From: Rhizoclosmatium globosum
Taxonomy: Eukaryota > Chytridiomycota > Chytridiomycetes > Chytridiales > Chytriomycetaceae
Assembly: GCA_002104985.1 (NCBI GenBank)
Contig: MCGO01000021.1
Span: forward strand, 528,501-592,500
Direction of reading: 5' to 3'
DNA length: 64,000 nt
Part shown: in pieces, positions 63,386 to 64,000 of the stretch
Layout: each line of letters begins with the position of its first letter
Numbering within the stretch: the first letter of the stretch is position 1
Notes under the pieces: generated by a model
What the model saw: only the letters and a program-made list of their open reading frames with translations
Database searches by the model: none
What the model was told of the DNA's origin: nothing
Translations under genes and position numbers: made by a program

Positions 63386-64000
63386 TTAAAAGAAACCAAA
63401 TATCCCAATCTTCAGGGAACACATGATGGTTGACGCCTGCGCAACTGTCGCTGCATCACCACCCGCCAACTGAGCATATGACGCCGCCGTGTTAACATAC
63501 TTACAAACATCAATTCCATCACCCCCGGCAGAGTGGTTGTCTCCCATCTGCCACAGGGTCTTAATGTCTCCTATCGACACAGGTGAATTACCATAACCCT
63601 GGCACCTGAATGCTCGGATTGTGACGTCTGGAACAGTCATGAGGGTTCCAAACCGTCCAAAATTGTCGTAGTCAACCATTAACCATGGATTGTGACCTAC
63701 AGGATAGGTATAAATCGACGGAGACGCTTGCAGCCCGCAAGGCAAACCACTGGCTTGTACAGGGTAATAGTTAGTGTTGCAGACAATAATGTCATGTAAC
63801 GCGCTAGCTAGCAGATTTCGAGTCTGCCAACCTTCTGCAAAGCTTGCTTCAGAGTCCAGCTTTAGACAAGTGTTTGTGTATTTAGTGCAAGTTGGTTGTC
63901 GACTACAACCACCCGCACCACATGCATTCCAGGCTGTCTGGCTAATAGTCCATAGTGCATCGTCGTAGGCGGCCCCACCCACACAATCATCCCCATTCGC
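63386..64000 (-). CDS. C-terminal part of a secreted-looking Cys-rich protein (partial)
   Basis: The frame is open from the window edge (codon starting at 64000) to the stop at 63386, giving the last 204 residues. Cysteines are regularly spaced (NGDDCVGG, ACGAGGCSRQPTC, NTCLKLD, IIVCNTNYYP, GLPCGL, AFRCQGYG, DVCKYVN, IMCSLK), and the segment is rich in Gly, Asn, Tyr and Trp with few Lys, all typical of an extracellular disulfide-bonded protein. I do not recognise the family. The signal peptide, if any, lies beyond the window. Confidence 0.6.
   Translation of the reverse strand, partial: ANGDDCVGGAAYDDALWTISQTAWNACGAGGCSRQPTCTKYTNTCLKLDSEASFAEGWQTRNLLASALHDIIVCNTNYYPVQASGLPCGLQASPSIYTYPVGHNPWLMVDYDNFGRFGTLMTVPDVTIRAFRCQGYGNSPVSIGDIKTLWQMGDNHSAGGDGIDVCKYVNTAASYAQLAGGDAATVAQASTIMCSLKIGIFGFF

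Noticed and set aside
1..64000. CRISPR arrays, bacterial operons, integrated virus
   Set aside because: No spaced direct repeats, no ribosome-binding-site-led gene strings and no viral replication or capsid genes were seen; gene structure is eukaryotic throughout.

Overview
This window is nuclear DNA of a fungus. Protein genes are split by short GT-AG introns (mostly 47-70 nt). Zn2Cys6 transcription factors, a Ppg1-type phosphatase, Spt3, Rab3GAP and a Nas6-like ankyrin protein are all present. A Crinkler-type effector, plant-type LRR/F-box proteins and LysM secreted proteins suggest an early-diverging zoosporic lineage, most likely a chytrid. That placement is inference; there is no rRNA or other marker here to prove it. 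Both window ends cut through genes. Exon models were built by hand from splice motifs, phase and paralogue alignment. Multi-exon models were accepted only when the exon lengths summed to a whole number of codons.

Layout. 0-12 kb: an active-looking M28 aminopeptidase head-to-head with ppg1; a Crinkler effector (ubiquitin-like header, P-loop NTPase, nuclease-like end); a relic and then a full copy of a Zn2Cys6 regulator; a ferroportin-like transporter head-to-head with a second M28 protein whose metal site is destroyed. 12-22 kb: a cluster of SP-RING (PIAS/Siz-type SUMO ligase) paralogues, two on the minus strand, one on the plus strand and one N-terminal fragment. It is interrupted by two convergent identical tRNA-Cys genes and GC-rich foldback repeats. 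22-31 kb: a small Zn2Cys6 protein, serine racemase/threonine dehydratase, a membrane-anchored glutaredoxin, an F-box/LRR protein, a MATH-BTB-BTB protein and a mitochondrial HIBCH-like protein that has lost its catalytic acids. 31-41 kb: four near-identical tandem copies of a Zn2Cys6 regulator in 2.43-kb units, related to the genes at 6-8 kb and 56-58 kb. 41-50 kb: a short eEF1B-alpha, an STAR1/FetA-like ABC ATPase, a LysM secreted protein, three lineage-specific membrane proteins and a SAM-tailed receptor with an apparent frameshift. 50-64 kb: an O-fucosyltransferase-like enzyme, a WD40 protein, a Nas6/gankyrin-like proteasome chaperone, a double-GNAT acetyltransferase, another Zn2Cys6 regulator, spt3, the Rab3GAP catalytic subunit and the end of a secreted Cys-rich protein.

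Themes. Conserved housekeeping genes are interleaved with rapidly duplicating families (regulators, SP-RING ligases, M28 proteins), and several duplicates are decaying or have lost catalytic residues. Four head-to-head gene pairs have start codons only 31-52 bp apart, so each pair must share its promoter. The most unusual parts are the SP-RING paralogue cluster with its extra zinc finger and conserved C-terminal tail, and the four-copy regulator array, whose variant sites support three conflicting groupings, a sign of ongoing gene conversion.
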